Notes: generated from the sequence alone by a model not told the origin. A DNA stretch of 64,000 nucleotides from Natronobacterium texcoconense (GCF_900104065.1 NZ_FNLC01000002.1:478995-542994); one strand, 5' to 3'. Numbered from the stretch's first letter, positions 17,394 through 27,102 are shown. Translations and numbers: made by a program.

Positions 17394-18335
17394 ATGTCGA
17401 TACAACGTCGTCGGTTCCTCGCTACCGTTGGGGCTGGCGGAACCATCGGTCTCGCTGGCTGTGCAGCACTCAGTCGCGACGGGGGCACCGATGGGAGCGA
17501 CCCCGGCGTAAGCGGCGAAACGCTGACGCTGACGACGACGACGAGCACGTACGACACCGGCCTGCTCGACGAACTCAACGCTCCCTTCCAGGACCGGTAC
17601 GGCGTCACCGTCGACGCCATCGAACAGGGAACCGGTGCTGCCCTCGAGACCGGACGGAACGGCGACTCGGACGTCGTGATGGTCCACGCCCGGTCGCTCG
17701 AGGACGAGTTCGTGGAAGAGGGGTACGGCGTCAATCGCCGCGATCTCATGTTCAACGACTTCGTCGTCGTCGGTGGATCGGACGACCCGGCGTCGGTCGC
17801 CGGAACCGACGACGTGACTGCCGCCGTAACTGCGATTGCGGAGTCGGAGTCGACGTTCGTCTCCCGTGGCGACAACTCGGGAACGTACGCGAAAGAACTC
17901 GAGATCTGGGACGAAGCGGGAGTCGGCGACGGCGACTTCGGCGAGTGGTACATGGAAGCCGGTCAGGGAATGGGTGAAGTCCTCGTCCAGGCCGACCAGC
18001 AGGGTGGATACACGCTCGCCGACCGCGGGACCTATCTCTCCATGCGAGACGAGATCGACCTCGAGATCCACGTCGACGGACCGATCGAGGGCGGGCCGGA
18101 ACTACTCAGGAATCCGTACGGCATCGTCGCCGTCAACCCCGCCGTTCACGACAACGTGAACTACGACCTCGCGATGGCCTACATCGGCTACGTCACGAGC
18201 CTCGAAGGACAGGAGATAATCGAGAGCTACACCGTCGAGGGCGAACAGTTGTTCTTCCCCGAAGCGATCGCGGAGGAACCGAACTTCCGACAGTACGTCC
18301 CCGACGGGTGGGACGGCTCGAACGGTGACGAGTAA
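17394..18335 (+). CDS. tupA: tungstate ABC transporter, substrate-binding lipoprotein
   Basis: A 313-residue exported binding protein. [12 protein letters not shown] is a Tat motif and LAGC a lipobox. The [19 protein letters not shown] motif, [21 protein letters not shown] and [18 protein letters not shown] are the hallmarks of TupA-type tungstate-binding proteins; the TTTS loop binds the oxyanion. Start at 17394 places the Tat motif at residues 4-9. It heads an operon with permease, ATPase and a ModE-type regulator. Confidence 0.9.
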   Translation: MSIQRRRFLATVGAGGTIGLAGCAALSRDGGTDGSDPGVSGETLTLTTTTSTYDTGLLDELNAPFQDRYGVTVDAIEQGTGAALETGRNGDSDVVMVHARSLEDEFVEEGYGVNRRDLMFNDFVVVGGSDDPASVAGTDDVTAAVTAIAESESTFVSRGDNSGTYAKELEIWDEAGVGDGDFGEWYMEAGQGMGEVLVQADQQGGYTLADRGTYLSMRDEIDLEIHVDGPIEGGPELLRNPYGIVAVNPAVHDNVNYDLAMAYIGYVTSLEGQEIIESYTVEGEQLFFPEAIAEEPNFRQYVPDGWDGSNGDE

Positions 18336-18346
18336 CTCGAGGAAGA

Positions 18347-19063
18347 ATGCCGTTCGAATTCACGCTCCTGCCGGTGGTGCTGGCCGAGTTCCCCTTCGAG
18401 TGGGAGTACGTCCGCAGTATCGTCTCCGTCTCACTGTACGTGAGTCTCGTGGCGGTCGCACTGAGTACGCTATTTAGCCTCCCAGTCGCCCTTCTCGTCG
18501 GATTCAAGGAGTTTCCGGGGAAAGGGCTGCTCACGGCGCTGATCAACACCGGAATGGGGTTTCCGAGCGTCGTCGTCGGGCTCGTCGTCCTGTTTGCGGT
18601 TTCGAACCAGGGGCCGCTGGGAGAGCTGAATCTCGTGTTCACGCGAGAAGCCATGATCCTATCCCAGTTCGTGCTCGCGACGCCAGTCATCATCGGCGTC
18701 AGTCTCGCCGCGGTCAGCAGCGTCGAACAGAACGTCCGCGACGCGGCGTTCGCGATGGGTGGCACCCGGACGGACGTCGCGCTGGTAACGATCAAGGAGG
18801 CTCGGTACGGAATCGCGACGGCGATCCTGGCCGGGTTCGGACGGGCGATCAGTGAGGTCGGCTCCGTCCTCATCGTCGGCGGCAACATCGTCGGTCCCGA
18901 CGGCCAGTCGAAGACCCGGACGCTCACGACAGCGATCCAGCTCGAGGCCCGCCAGGGCCGGTTCGAAACCGCAATGTTGCTGGGAGCGGTCCTGGTCGTC
19001 CTCGTACTGCTCGTCAACGCCATCGTACTCCGGTACGGAAACGACGGAGGGCGATACCGATGA
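18347..19063 (+). CDS. tupB: tungstate ABC transporter permease
   Basis: A 238-residue permease with about five or six spans. The cytoplasmic EAA-type loop reads [23 protein letters not shown], with the conserved Gly. It lies 11 bases after tupA and overlaps the ATPase gene by 4 bases. Small length and the [13 protein letters not shown] segment match TupB rather than larger phosphate permeases. Confidence 0.9.
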   Translation: MPFEFTLLPVVLAEFPFEWEYVRSIVSVSLYVSLVAVALSTLFSLPVALLVGFKEFPGKGLLTALINTGMGFPSVVVGLVVLFAVSNQGPLGELNLVFTREAMILSQFVLATPVIIGVSLAAVSSVEQNVRDAAFAMGGTRTDVALVTIKEARYGIATAILAGFGRAISEVGSVLIVGGNIVGPDGQSKTRTLTTAIQLEARQGRFETAMLLGAVLVVLVLLVNAIVLRYGNDGGRYR

Positions 19064-19827
19064 CGCTCGAGGCGACAGCCATCCACTACGGCTACGACGA
19101 CGAGACGGTTCTCGAAGAGGTGTCCCTGTCGGTGGATCGTGGCGAAGTGCTCGCGATCATCGGCCCCTCGGGGGTCGGAAAGTCGACACTGCTGCGGTTG
19201 CTCGCGCTGTTCGACGCCCCCGACCACGGCAGAATCGAGTACGACCGCAACGAGGTCTGGACAGCACCCGAACGGCAACGACTCGAGTACCGGCGGAAAA
19301 TCGGCATGGTGTTCCAGGAGCCGAGTCTCTTCGACGCGAACGTGCGCCGCAACGTCACGTACGGCCTGCGCGTTCGACAGTCGTGGCACGACCGTCTCCG
19401 CCACGAAGTCGCGAGTCTCGTCGGCCAGACGAACGGAACCAGCGATGCTATCGACGCCCTCGAGACGGTCGGCATGGCCGAGCAAGCAGAACAGGACGCC
19501 TCGTCGCTTTCGGGCGGCGAAGCCCAGCGGGTCGCCTTTGCCCGTGCGCTCGCGTACGACCCCGACGTTCTCCTGCTCGACGAACCCACGTCCGACCTCG
19601 ATCCACGGAACACGGCGGTCATCGAGGACGCCGTCCAGCAGGCCCGAAATCGCGGGATCGGCGTCGCAGTCGCGACCCACGACATGCATCAGGCCGAACG
19701 CATCGCGGATCGGGTGGCCGTCCTGCTCGGAACCGACGTCATCGAGGTCGGCGAGACGGAGCAGATGTTCGACGATCCGGCGGACGAACGGACGCGGAAG
19801 TTCATCGACGGAGAACTGATCTACTGA
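19060..19827 (+). CDS. tupC: tungstate ABC transporter ATP-binding protein
   Basis: A 255-residue ABC ATPase with Walker [10 protein letters not shown]-loop (VFQEP), signature [15 protein letters not shown], Walker [13 protein letters not shown] and switch His (VATHDMHQ). It energises tungstate uptake with the permease. It shares ATGA with tupB and a TGATG junction with the following regulator gene, so four genes form one operon. Confidence 0.92.
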   Translation: MTLEATAIHYGYDDETVLEEVSLSVDRGEVLAIIGPSGVGKSTLLRLLALFDAPDHGRIEYDRNEVWTAPERQRLEYRRKIGMVFQEPSLFDANVRRNVTYGLRVRQSWHDRLRHEVASLVGQTNGTSDAIDALETVGMAEQAEQDASSLSGGEAQRVAFARALAYDPDVLLLDEPTSDLDPRNTAVIEDAVQQARNRGIGVAVATHDMHQAERIADRVAVLLGTDVIEVGETEQMFDDPADERTRKFIDGELIY

Positions 19828-20546
19828 TGGCCATCGAGAAAGGATACACCACGACGCTCTCGGTCGACGACGTCACGATCGACCGCCGCGACGTCGAGAT
19901 GCTCGAGGCGATCGACGAACACGGTTCGATGCACGCTGCAGCCGACGCACTCGGCCGATCCTACGCACGGCTCCAGAATCGGATCGTCGAGATCGAAGAC
20001 GCCGTCGGGACGATCACCGAGCGTCGACGTGGGGGCAGCGGCGGCGGCGGGACGGAACTCACCGAGACGGCACGCAAACTTCGCCGGCAGTTCGAGCGCC
20101 ACGACGCCGAACTCGGCGGCGTTGCACGGGTCACCGAGTCCGTCGTCACCGGCACCGTCCAGAAGCGAACGGGCGAACTCGCGACCGTCGACACGCCGAT
20201 CGGTCCGGTCGTGGCGCTGGTTCCCGCAGAGGCCACGATGGTCCAGGTAAGCGTTCGCTCCGACGCGGTCGTCCTGACCGATCCCATCGACACACCGGAC
20301 CCCGACGGGACCAGTCTCCGGAACAGCTTCACTGGCACCGTCTCCGGGACCGAGTCCGGTGATGCGATCGTCAGGGTGACGGTTGCGCTCGAGGGCAACA
20401 CCGACGAGGACGGCGACGGGGTCGAACTACAGGCGCTGGTCACGCAGGCCAGCGCGGATCGACTCTCCCTCGAGCCTGGCCGGGAGGTCGTCGCGTCGTT
20501 CAAGGCGACGGCTGCACGGGCGACCCGGATCGACGGCGACTCGTAG
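19827..20546 (+). CDS. ModE-type molybdate/tungstate-responsive regulator with TOBE domain
   Basis: A 239-residue protein starting at the ATG that shares one base with the tupC stop. Residues ~15-95 are the ModE/LysR-type HTH (VEMLEAIDEHGSMHAAADALGRSYARLQNRI), with a glycine-rich wing GGSGGGGTELTETA. Residues ~110-235 carry TOBE-like oxyanion-binding sequence (VTGTVQKRTGELATVDTPIGPVVALVP). It probably represses or tunes the tup operon and moeA genes according to W/Mo supply; its place as last gene of the operon supports autoregulation. Confidence 0.85.
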   Translation: MAIEKGYTTTLSVDDVTIDRRDVEMLEAIDEHGSMHAAADALGRSYARLQNRIVEIEDAVGTITERRRGGSGGGGTELTETARKLRRQFERHDAELGGVARVTESVVTGTVQKRTGELATVDTPIGPVVALVPAEATMVQVSVRSDAVVLTDPIDTPDPDGTSLRNSFTGTVSGTESGDAIVRVTVALEGNTDEDGDGVELQALVTQASADRLSLEPGREVVASFKATAARATRIDGDS

Positions 20547-20588
20547 CGGATGGGAACGGTTACAAACTGGCCGCTGCTTATCGCGTGC

Positions 20589-21716
20589 ATGTCGCGACTT
20601 CTCGAGACGGATCGGGAACGAATCGTCGCCCTGTTCGATCGCCACCTCGAGGCCGGCCTCCATCACGGTGCACAGCTCGCGGTTTTCGTCGACGGTGATC
20701 TCGTCGTCGACCACGCCGGCGGCGTGACGGGGCCAGACGGCGAACCGACGACGACGAACACTCGCTACGTTCTCTTCTCCTGTACGAAACCGTACGCGGC
20801 CGCGACGTTGCACAGCCTCGTCGACGAGGGAGCACTCGCGTACGACGACCGCGTCGTCGACCACTGGCCCGAGTTCGCCGACGAGGGCAGCGAGAAGGCA
20901 GAGATCACGGTCAGGCACGTCCTCAGTCACATGGCTGGCCTCCCACAATGTGGAATCGAGAGCCAGCCCGACGCGTGGACCGACTGGGAGACCGTCGTCG
21001 AGGCGCTCGAGGACGCAGAGCCAACCTACCCACCGGGCGAACGAGCGGCCTACCACTCGATCACGTTCGGCTGGCTGGTCGGCGAACTCGTCCGCCGGGT
21101 GTCCGGGGAACGGATCGAGGACGCCGCCGCCCGGCGCGTGTTCGAACCACTCGGAATGGACGAGACGGGAATCGGACTCCGGGACGACGAACCGGACGAC
21201 GCCGCGACGCTCGTCGGATTCGAGTCGTTCGATCGCTGTCGGGACCCTGGGGAAGGACTCGGCGATCACCGGCTGGTCGCGGAGCCGTTCAACGAAGAGC
21301 GAGTTCGGCGAGCCGTCATCCCGGCGTCGAACGGGATCGGCACCGCTCGAGACATGGCCCGGTTCTACGCCTGTCTCGGAAACGGCGGCGAACTCGACGG
21401 CACTCGGATCCTCTCCGAGGAAGCAGTCGACGCGATGACGACGCTCGAGGCCGAGACCGACGCCGACGGCACCCTCTCGCGGCCGGCCAGGTTCGGCCTC
21501 GGCGTCTGGAAGGGCGGAACGACAGTGGATCCGTTCGGCTCCCTGACCCCCGACCACGTGTTCGGTCACGCCGGCCTCGGCAGCAGCGTCGGCTGGGCCG
21601 ACCCCGAAGCCGACGTCGCGTTCGCCTACGTGACAAACGGCGTCCGGGACGGCTCGTACGAACACGTCGCTCGAGTGCGGGACCTCGCGAACGCGGTTCG
21701 ACTCGCAGTGGCGTAG
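20589..21716 (+). CDS. serine beta-lactamase-like hydrolase (class C/esterase fold)
   Basis: A 375-residue protein of the beta-lactamase-related serine hydrolase family. The catalytic tetrad SCTK (Ser64, Lys67) lies in YVLFSCTKPYAAATLH. A second motif near AAYHSITFGWLVGELV holds the usual Tyr. HAGLGSSVGWADPE near the end resembles the third active-site segment. No signal peptide is present with the start at 20589, so it is likely cytosolic and acts as an esterase or peptidase rather than on antibiotics. Confidence 0.8.
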   Translation: MSRLLETDRERIVALFDRHLEAGLHHGAQLAVFVDGDLVVDHAGGVTGPDGEPTTTNTRYVLFSCTKPYAAATLHSLVDEGALAYDDRVVDHWPEFADEGSEKAEITVRHVLSHMAGLPQCGIESQPDAWTDWETVVEALEDAEPTYPPGERAAYHSITFGWLVGELVRRVSGERIEDAAARRVFEPLGMDETGIGLRDDEPDDAATLVGFESFDRCRDPGEGLGDHRLVAEPFNEERVRRAVIPASNGIGTARDMARFYACLGNGGELDGTRILSEEAVDAMTTLEAETDADGTLSRPARFGLGVWKGGTTVDPFGSLTPDHVFGHAGLGSSVGWADPEADVAFAYVTNGVRDGSYEHVARVRDLANAVRLAVA

Positions 21717-21773
21717 CTCGCAGACGCGGAAACCCGGTGAAACAGCCATACGCCTCGAGCGGATAGCGGGTGT

Positions 21774-21995
21774 ATGGCCGATCTCCGGAGCGTCCTCGCG
21801 GCGTTGGCCGTCGTCGGCTGGACGGGAACTGCCGTCTCGCAACTTACCGTCCTGCGAACGACCGAGGAACGGGAACGGATCGAGTGGACCGAGCGACGGA
21901 ATCAGTTCCTGTTGCTCTCGAGTCTCTCGACGAACGCGCTGGTCTTCGCGACAGCGTATCGATACGCGAAGGCGCTTCAGACGCGGAGAGCGTGA
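21774..21995 (+). CDS. small two-span membrane protein
   Basis: A 73-residue protein with hydrophobic segments at residues ~4-27 and ~47-63. They are separated by a charged stretch TTEERERIEWTERRNQ, giving a helical-hairpin plan. I recognise no family. Codon use matches neighbours. Confidence 0.5.
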   Translation: MADLRSVLAALAVVGWTGTAVSQLTVLRTTEERERIEWTERRNQFLLLSSLSTNALVFATAYRYAKALQTRRA

Positions 21996-22038
21996 ATCTC
22001 GCCAGTGTTTCTTTGTAGGATCCCGTCCTACGTCCGGT

Positions 22039-22452
22039 ATGGCGATCGACCTTCAGGAGTTCGTGGCCGAGGAACTCTGGCTCCTGATCGGGATCGTGAC
22101 GTTCGCGCTCATCAGTCTCGTGGGGATACTCGGTCTCGAGGCGGTCGCGGGGATACTCGCGATCGTCGGCTGGTTCTTTCTCGCGCCGATCTTCCTGTTC
22201 TGGGGCGAAGAGATCGCCGACTGGTGGTTCGAAGCGGAACCCACGACGACAGCCACGACCGATCGCTCGTCCGAAGACGACGCTATCGACGAACTCAAAC
22301 GCCAGTACGCGGAGGGGCGGATCGACGACGAGGAGTTCGAACACCGCCTCGAGCGCCTCGTCGGTGTCGAAGAGGCACTCGAGGACGTATTTTCCGGCGG
22401 TCGGACGAGCGAATCGATGAACGAGGAACTGGAACGAGAGCGCGAGCGGTAA
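22039..22452 (+). CDS. SHOCT-domain membrane protein
   Basis: A 137-residue protein. Two membrane spans cover residues ~13-62. A C-terminal SHOCT (short C-terminal) motif lies at residues ~83-110: AIDELKRQYAEGRIDDEEFEHRLERL. SHOCT tails mediate oligomer formation in many unrelated proteins; the function here is unknown. The convergent moeA gene ends 15 bases away. Confidence 0.8.
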   Translation: MAIDLQEFVAEELWLLIGIVTFALISLVGILGLEAVAGILAIVGWFFLAPIFLFWGEEIADWWFEAEPTTTATTDRSSEDDAIDELKRQYAEGRIDDEEFEHRLERLVGVEEALEDVFSGGRTSESMNEELERERER

Positions 22453-22467
22453 TTGCTGCCGTCCGTA

Positions 22468-23751
22468 TCAGGGATTGACTTCCCAGTTCTGGACGGCAAC
22501 CGTCTCACCCTCGGGAATTCCCTCGCGGTCGTCGTCGACGACCACCCAGCCGTCCGCCAGCGCGACGCTCGAGAGTACGCCGGAGCCGCTGGCTCGAGTC
22601 GGGGTCGCCCCGAACGCGGGTTCGTCCTCCTCGGCGTCGCGCTCCTCGAGTTGCACTCGCGCGAACGTTCGCGTCCCGGGTTCGCTGGGGATCTTGCGCT
22701 CGAGGACCGCCTGCGTGGTCGGATGGGGTTCGGGGGTGGTCCCCTCGAGCCAGCGCAGCGTCGGTCGGAGGAACTGGACGGCGTTGACGATGCAGGCGAC
22801 GGGATAGCCGGGGAGCGCGAGGACGGGGGTGTCCTCGACGATGCCGAGACAGACGGGATGGCCGGGTTTGAGGCCGACGCCGTGGACGAGCACCTCACCC
22901 AGGTCGTCGATGACCTCCGGCAGGAGGTCGCGTTCGCCGACCGAAGAGCCGCCGGTGGTGACGACGACGTCTTTCGTCAAGTCGCGCTGGATCGCCACCC
23001 GCAGCGACTCGGGGTCGTCGGTGACGATGTCCCGGTAGGTCGCCCGGCCACCCCAGCGTTCGACCAGTCTCGAGACGGTGAGGCCGTTGGTCTCGATCAC
23101 TTCCCCAGGGCCGGGATCGCCATCGACGAGTTCCTCGCCCGTGGGGACGACACCGACGGTCGGTCGCTTCGCGACGTCGACGCGAGCGTATCCCGCCGAG
23201 CGAAGGAGGCCCAGATCCGACGGCCGGAGCCGATGGCCCGCGTCGTAGAGCTGTTGGCCTTCATCGACGTCTTCACCGATCGGTGCGACGTTTTCGCCCT
23301 CGGCGACGGCGTCCTCGACCTCGAGTTCGCCGGTCGCCTCGACTCGGTCGACGCGTTCGATCATCACGACGGCGTTCGCGCCGTCTGGAAGTGCGCTGCC
23401 GGTGTGGACGCGGGCCGCTGCCCCCGGATCGACGGTCGTCCCCTCGTCTTCGGCGCTGCCGGCCGTCCGAAGCACCTCGGGCGACCGTTCGCTGGCTCCG
23501 AAGGTGTCCTCGGCGCGCACGGCGTAGCCGTCCATCGCGGCCCGCCGGTAGTGGGGGACGTTCCGTGCCGACTCGAGGGGCGCGGCCAGAACGCGTCCGT
23601 CCGCGCGCTCGACCTCGAGAGTCTCGGTCCCGGTGGCAGGGGTCCCGTCGCCCGCTCGCTCGACGGCGTCCCGGAGCACCTGCCGCGCCTCGTCGACCGG
23701 CGTCCGGACCTTGAATCCGGCCTCCGTGCGCTCGCTATCGGTTCCTTTCAT
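22468..23751 (-). CDS. moeA: molybdopterin molybdenumtransferase MoeA, unfused paralogue
   Basis: A 427-residue MoeA with motifs NVPHYRRAAMDGYAVRAEDTF, HTGSALPDGANAVVMIE, VGVVPTGEELV, VVTTGGSSVGERDLL and LKPGHPVCLGI. It ends after the MoeA domain IV (SGSGVLSSVALADGWVVV). Start at 23751 gives the usual N-terminus ahead of FKVRTPVDEARQVL. Archaea often keep two MoeA proteins, perhaps one each for Mo and W; this one lacks the binding-protein domain of the 14662 copy. Confidence 0.9.
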   Translation of the reverse strand: MKGTDSERTEAGFKVRTPVDEARQVLRDAVERAGDGTPATGTETLEVERADGRVLAAPLESARNVPHYRRAAMDGYAVRAEDTFGASERSPEVLRTAGSAEDEGTTVDPGAAARVHTGSALPDGANAVVMIERVDRVEATGELEVEDAVAEGENVAPIGEDVDEGQQLYDAGHRLRPSDLGLLRSAGYARVDVAKRPTVGVVPTGEELVDGDPGPGEVIETNGLTVSRLVERWGGRATYRDIVTDDPESLRVAIQRDLTKDVVVTTGGSSVGERDLLPEVIDDLGEVLVHGVGLKPGHPVCLGIVEDTPVLALPGYPVACIVNAVQFLRPTLRWLEGTTPEPHPTTQAVLERKIPSEPGTRTFARVQLEERDAEEDEPAFGATPTRASGSGVLSSVALADGWVVVDDDREGIPEGETVAVQNWEVNP

Positions 23752-23865
23752 ACCCTGAATCGGGGCGTCCGAGGGCAAAAGCGTAGGGGACCCGGTGGCA
23801 GAACTCGTTCTCGTGAATCGGTCGCTACCGCGGCCTTTTTCGTATCGGCGTTCGAACCAGTAGCT

Positions 23866-24282
23866 ATGTCAGCGCTCCGCGACGCGTTGCGGGATCTCTC
23901 CGGTGACGTCTTCTTCGACCTGCTCGAGAGCGACGAGGCCTACCTGCTCGTCGTCGACGTGCCGGGGGTTACCGCCGACTCGATCGACCTCACCATCGAG
24001 GACGGCACGCTCTACGTCGACGCCCAGCGAGAGAAGGACCTCCCGGGCGACTACCAGTATCTCGAGGAGAACCGGTCGCTCCTTTTCGACGTCTCGCTGC
24101 CGGTTCCCGACGACGCAATCGCCGCCGACGCGTCGACGTCGGTCGATCGTGGCGTCCTCGAGTTGACGCTCCCCAAGCAGGCCCCCGACGGAAAGACGAC
24201 GATCGAAGTGGTCGACGACGAGGACCGCGACACTCACGACCTACCCGAAAGCGAGGAGACGATCGACGACGAACCGAGGTGA
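23866..24282 (+). CDS. Hsp20/alpha-crystallin family small heat-shock protein
   Basis: A 138-residue protein. The alpha-crystallin domain spans residues ~20-115, with VVDVPGVTADSIDLTIEDGTLYVDAQRE and the late strand DRGVLELTLPK. An acidic tail follows. It should bind unfolding proteins as an oligomer. The stop at 24280-24282 sits inside a strong SD sequence (GAGGTGA) for the next gene, implying coupled expression. Confidence 0.85.
   Translation: MSALRDALRDLSGDVFFDLLESDEAYLLVVDVPGVTADSIDLTIEDGTLYVDAQREKDLPGDYQYLEENRSLLFDVSLPVPDDAIAADASTSVDRGVLELTLPKQAPDGKTTIEVVDDEDRDTHDLPESEETIDDEPR
24276..24282 (+). promoter_or_regulatory. ribosome binding site GAGGTGA for the ABC1 kinase gene
   Basis: The heptamer is a full match to the anti-SD of archaeal 16S rRNA and includes the stop of the Hsp20 gene. 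Six bases separate it from CTG at 24289-24291. There is no ATG, GTG or TTG in the correct frame between the upstream stop and the conserved N-terminus, so this site argues for a CTG start. Confidence 0.6.
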
Positions 24283-24288
24283 CCGAGA

Positions 24289-25974
24289 CTGCCCGCCTTC
24301 CGTGCGTACAAACGGTTCGTCCTCGTCGCCTGGCAGTTTCTCCCCCTGTTGCTCGCGTACGCCCGTGACCGTCGTCGGTTCCTCCTGTTCGGGCGTCGAA
24401 GACGGGTCGATCCCGAGACACACCGTTATCGTGCCGAAGTCCTGCTCGAGTCGCTGCTCACGCTCGGGCCGACGTTCATCAAACTCGGACAGTTACTGTC
24501 GACTCGACCGGACGTGTTGCCCCCGGCGTACATCGACGTGCTCTCGTCGCTGCAGGACGACGTCCCGCCGGCCGACTGGGAAGAAGCGAAGGTGGTGCTC
24601 GAAGAAGAACTCGGCTCCGTCGACGATCGGTTCGTCTCGTTCGATACCGATCCGATAAGCGGCGCGAGTCTCGGGCAGGTGTATCGTGCCCGGATCGACG
24701 GCGACGGTGACGACGACGGAACGCAGGACGTCGCAGTGAAGGTCCGCCGACCCGGTGTCGAGGAACTCGTCGAGGCCGACCTGCGGGTCATCCACTGGTC
24801 GCTACCGATCCTGCTGTACTTCGTCGACGACGCCCGGGCGTTCTCGCTCGAGAACCTCGCCGACGAGTTCTCGAAGACGATCCGCGAGGAGATGGATTAC
24901 GAGCGCGAGGCGAAGATGCTCCGGGAGATCCAGGCCAACGTCGGTACCGACGACCGTTACGTCGTCCCGGACGTGGTCGACGGCTACTCGAACTCTCGCG
25001 TGCTCACGATGGAGTACGTCGGTGGAACGAAGATCAACGACGTCGAGGAACTCGATCGACGCGATATCGACCGCAGCAAGATCGCCGAGGACCTCCAGTG
25101 GGCGTATATGCAGATGATCATCGACGACGGCGTCTTCCACGCCGATCCACACCCCGGGAACCTGGCCGTAACCGACGACGGGCGAATCGTCTTCTACGAC
25201 TTCGGGATGTCCGGCCGGGTCGACGAGTTCGTCCAGGAGAAGATCGTCGACTTCTACATCGCGGTCGCGAACCAAGACATCGACGCGATCCTCGACGCGC
25301 TGATCGAAATCGGGACGCTCTCGCCGGAGGCCGACCGCGCGGTGATGGCCGAGGTGATGGAACTGGCCATCCAGGACGCTCGCGGCGAGGACATCGAGCA
25401 GTACCGCGTCCAGCAGATCATCGGCCAGGTCGAGGACTCGATCTACGAGTTCCCGCTGCGACTGCCCAAGAACCTCGCGCTCGTCCTCCGGGTCGCGACC
25501 GTCGTCGAGGGCGTCTGTGTGACGCTGGATTCGAACTACGACTTCATCGCAACGGCGACCGACTACCTCGTCGAACAGGGGTATCGCGAGGAGTCGATTC
25601 GCCAGTACGTAAGCGAGTCGGGAGAGCAGATCCGTCGCTCCGCCGAATCGCTGACCCGAATCACCCCCAAGACCGAACGCGCCCTCGACCGACTCGACCG
25701 GGACGACCTCTACGTCCGCATCGGCGTCGAGGACTCGAAGAGCGTCTTCGAGAACCTCGCGAAGCGACTGATCTACGGCATGTTGCTCACGATGTCGCTG
25801 TTCTCGATGGGCGTACTCTACGCGCTGGAAGCACCGGAGGCGTCGCTCGTCGCCGCGGCGTTCTCGGTCGTCGTGGCGATTCAGCTCTATCGGTCGTTCC
25901 GCCAGTCGCGATCGATCCGCGCGCGCCCGCAGTTCACGCGCCAGAGTCTCCGCCAGCGCCGCGGAGAGGAGTGA
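24289..25974 (+). CDS. ABC1/AarF/UbiB family atypical protein kinase
   Basis: A 561-residue protein if initiated at CTG 24289. Conserved blocks include LGPTFIKLGQLLSTRPDVLP (the KxGQ motif), SGASLGQVYRARI with the Ala/Gly-rich nucleotide loop, VAVKVRRPG (Lys), EMDYEREAKM, FHADPHPGNL (catalytic HxDxHPGN) and FYDFGMSGRV (DFG). Two C-terminal membrane spans follow near residues 490-530. The upstream in-frame residues RAYKRFVLVAWQFLPLLLAYARD match the family N-terminus, so the next possible start (TTG 24349) would be too short. Members act in isoprenoid-quinone or lipid homeostasis; here that is inference. Confidence 0.85.
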   Translation: MPAFRAYKRFVLVAWQFLPLLLAYARDRRRFLLFGRRRRVDPETHRYRAEVLLESLLTLGPTFIKLGQLLSTRPDVLPPAYIDVLSSLQDDVPPADWEEAKVVLEEELGSVDDRFVSFDTDPISGASLGQVYRARIDGDGDDDGTQDVAVKVRRPGVEELVEADLRVIHWSLPILLYFVDDARAFSLENLADEFSKTIREEMDYEREAKMLREIQANVGTDDRYVVPDVVDGYSNSRVLTMEYVGGTKINDVEELDRRDIDRSKIAEDLQWAYMQMIIDDGVFHADPHPGNLAVTDDGRIVFYDFGMSGRVDEFVQEKIVDFYIAVANQDIDAILDALIEIGTLSPEADRAVMAEVMELAIQDARGEDIEQYRVQQIIGQVEDSIYEFPLRLPKNLALVLRVATVVEGVCVTLDSNYDFIATATDYLVEQGYREESIRQYVSESGEQIRRSAESLTRITPKTERALDRLDRDDLYVRIGVEDSKSVFENLAKRLIYGMLLTMSLFSMGVLYALEAPEASLVAAAFSVVVAIQLYRSFRQSRSIRARPQFTRQSLRQRRGEE

Positions 25975-26019
25975 CACGTCCGGGCCAACGCTCTTTTCGC
26001 TGGCCGATGACGGCTGCGT

Positions 26020-27102
26020 ATGAGCTACGAGCGACTCGCCGACCTCCCGCTGACAGTCGATAGCGTCTCGACGGAGCAACTCGAGCGAGAGACCTCGAGC
26101 GACTTCGTTCGCGTGACGACGACGGTGATGCTCGCCGGACAGAACGGCGACGGGCAGCACGTATCGGGCCTCGGCGAGGACGTCACCTACGAGGCCGATG
26201 AACACGACCGACTCGCCGAGACGGGGCTGCCCGAACTGGCCGGCGAGTACACCCTCGAGTCGTTTTCCGAAACGGTCGCCGATCTGGACCTCTTCCCCGC
26301 GAGAGCACCCGATCGCGAGGAGTTTCGAAACTATCGGCGCTGGGCTCTCGAGAGCGCGGCGCTGGACCTCGCCTGCCGGCAGGCCGAAACGGATCTCGCG
26401 AGTCGGCTCGATCGCTCCCTCGAGCCGGTAACTTTCGTCGCGAGTACCCGACTCGGCGATCCACCGACGACCGACCGCCTCGAGCGACTGCGCGAACGCG
26501 TCCCCGACCTCGAGTTCAAACTCGATCCGACGCCGGAGTGGGACCGCGAACTCGTCGAGGCCATGGACGACGCCGTCGGCGCGGAGAACGTCCGAATCCT
26601 CGACCTGAAGGGGCAGTACGAGGGGACCGACGTCGACGTCCCCGCCGATCCGGAGCTGTACGCGCTCGTGCTCGAGGGGTTCCCCGAGGCCGTCGTCGAG
26701 GACCCCGCGCTGACCGAGGAGACGCGACCGCTGTTCGACGACCCCGACGTCCGCGAGCGAGTGTCGTGGGACGCGCCGATCCACGGCCGCGAGGACGTCG
26801 AGGACCTCCCGTGGGAACCCGGCTGGCTGAACGTCAAACCCTCGCGCTTTGGCTCGCTCGAGTCGCTACTCGAGACGATCGAGTACTGCGAGGAGCGCGA
26901 TATCCGGCTGTACGGCGGCGGCCAGTTCGAACTCGGCGTCGGCCGCGGCCAGCTCCAGACGCTCGCCGCGCTGTTCTATCCCGACGCGCCGAACGACGTC
27001 GCGCCCGGCCCCTACAACGATCCCGAGGTCGGCGAGACGTTGCCGGCGAGTCCACTCGAGCCACCGGCAGAACTGGACGGATTCCGCTGGCCGTCGGCGT
27101 AG
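26020..27102 (+). CDS. enolase-superfamily enzyme, divergent
   Basis: A 360-residue protein with an enolase-type barrel. Putative catalytic and metal positions are Lys in EFKLDP, Asp in RILDLKGQY, Glu in AVVEDPAL, Asp in VSWDAPIHG and Lys in WLNVKPSRFG. The Lys on the sixth strand is as in o-succinylbenzoate synthase and dipeptide epimerase relatives. The barrel end GGGQFELGVGRGQLQTLA is distinctive. Substrate unknown; no menaquinone genes are near. It is followed after 63 bases by an aminotransferase gene. Confidence 0.7.
   Translation: MSYERLADLPLTVDSVSTEQLERETSSDFVRVTTTVMLAGQNGDGQHVSGLGEDVTYEADEHDRLAETGLPELAGEYTLESFSETVADLDLFPARAPDREEFRNYRRWALESAALDLACRQAETDLASRLDRSLEPVTFVASTRLGDPPTTDRLERLRERVPDLEFKLDPTPEWDRELVEAMDDAVGAENVRILDLKGQYEGTDVDVPADPELYALVLEGFPEAVVEDPALTEETRPLFDDPDVRERVSWDAPIHGREDVEDLPWEPGWLNVKPSRFGSLESLLETIEYCEERDIRLYGGGQFELGVGRGQLQTLAALFYPDAPNDVAPGPYNDPEVGETLPASPLEPPAELDGFRWPSA

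Noticed and set aside
18852-19826. In-frame extension upstream of the ModE-type regulator
   Set aside because: It covers tupB and tupC in another frame, is Arg-rich, and the regulator's HTH begins right after ATG 19827.
22453-23865. In-frame extension upstream of the Hsp20 start that would give a 609-residue protein
   Set aside because: The extension lies antisense to moeA and has no homology; Hsp20 sequence and normal length start at 23866.
24802-26784. 660-codon frame antisense to the ABC1 kinase and enolase-like genes
   Set aside because: It spans two real genes and their gap; the product is low-complexity Arg/Asp/Val sequence, typical of antisense frames in high-GC genomes.
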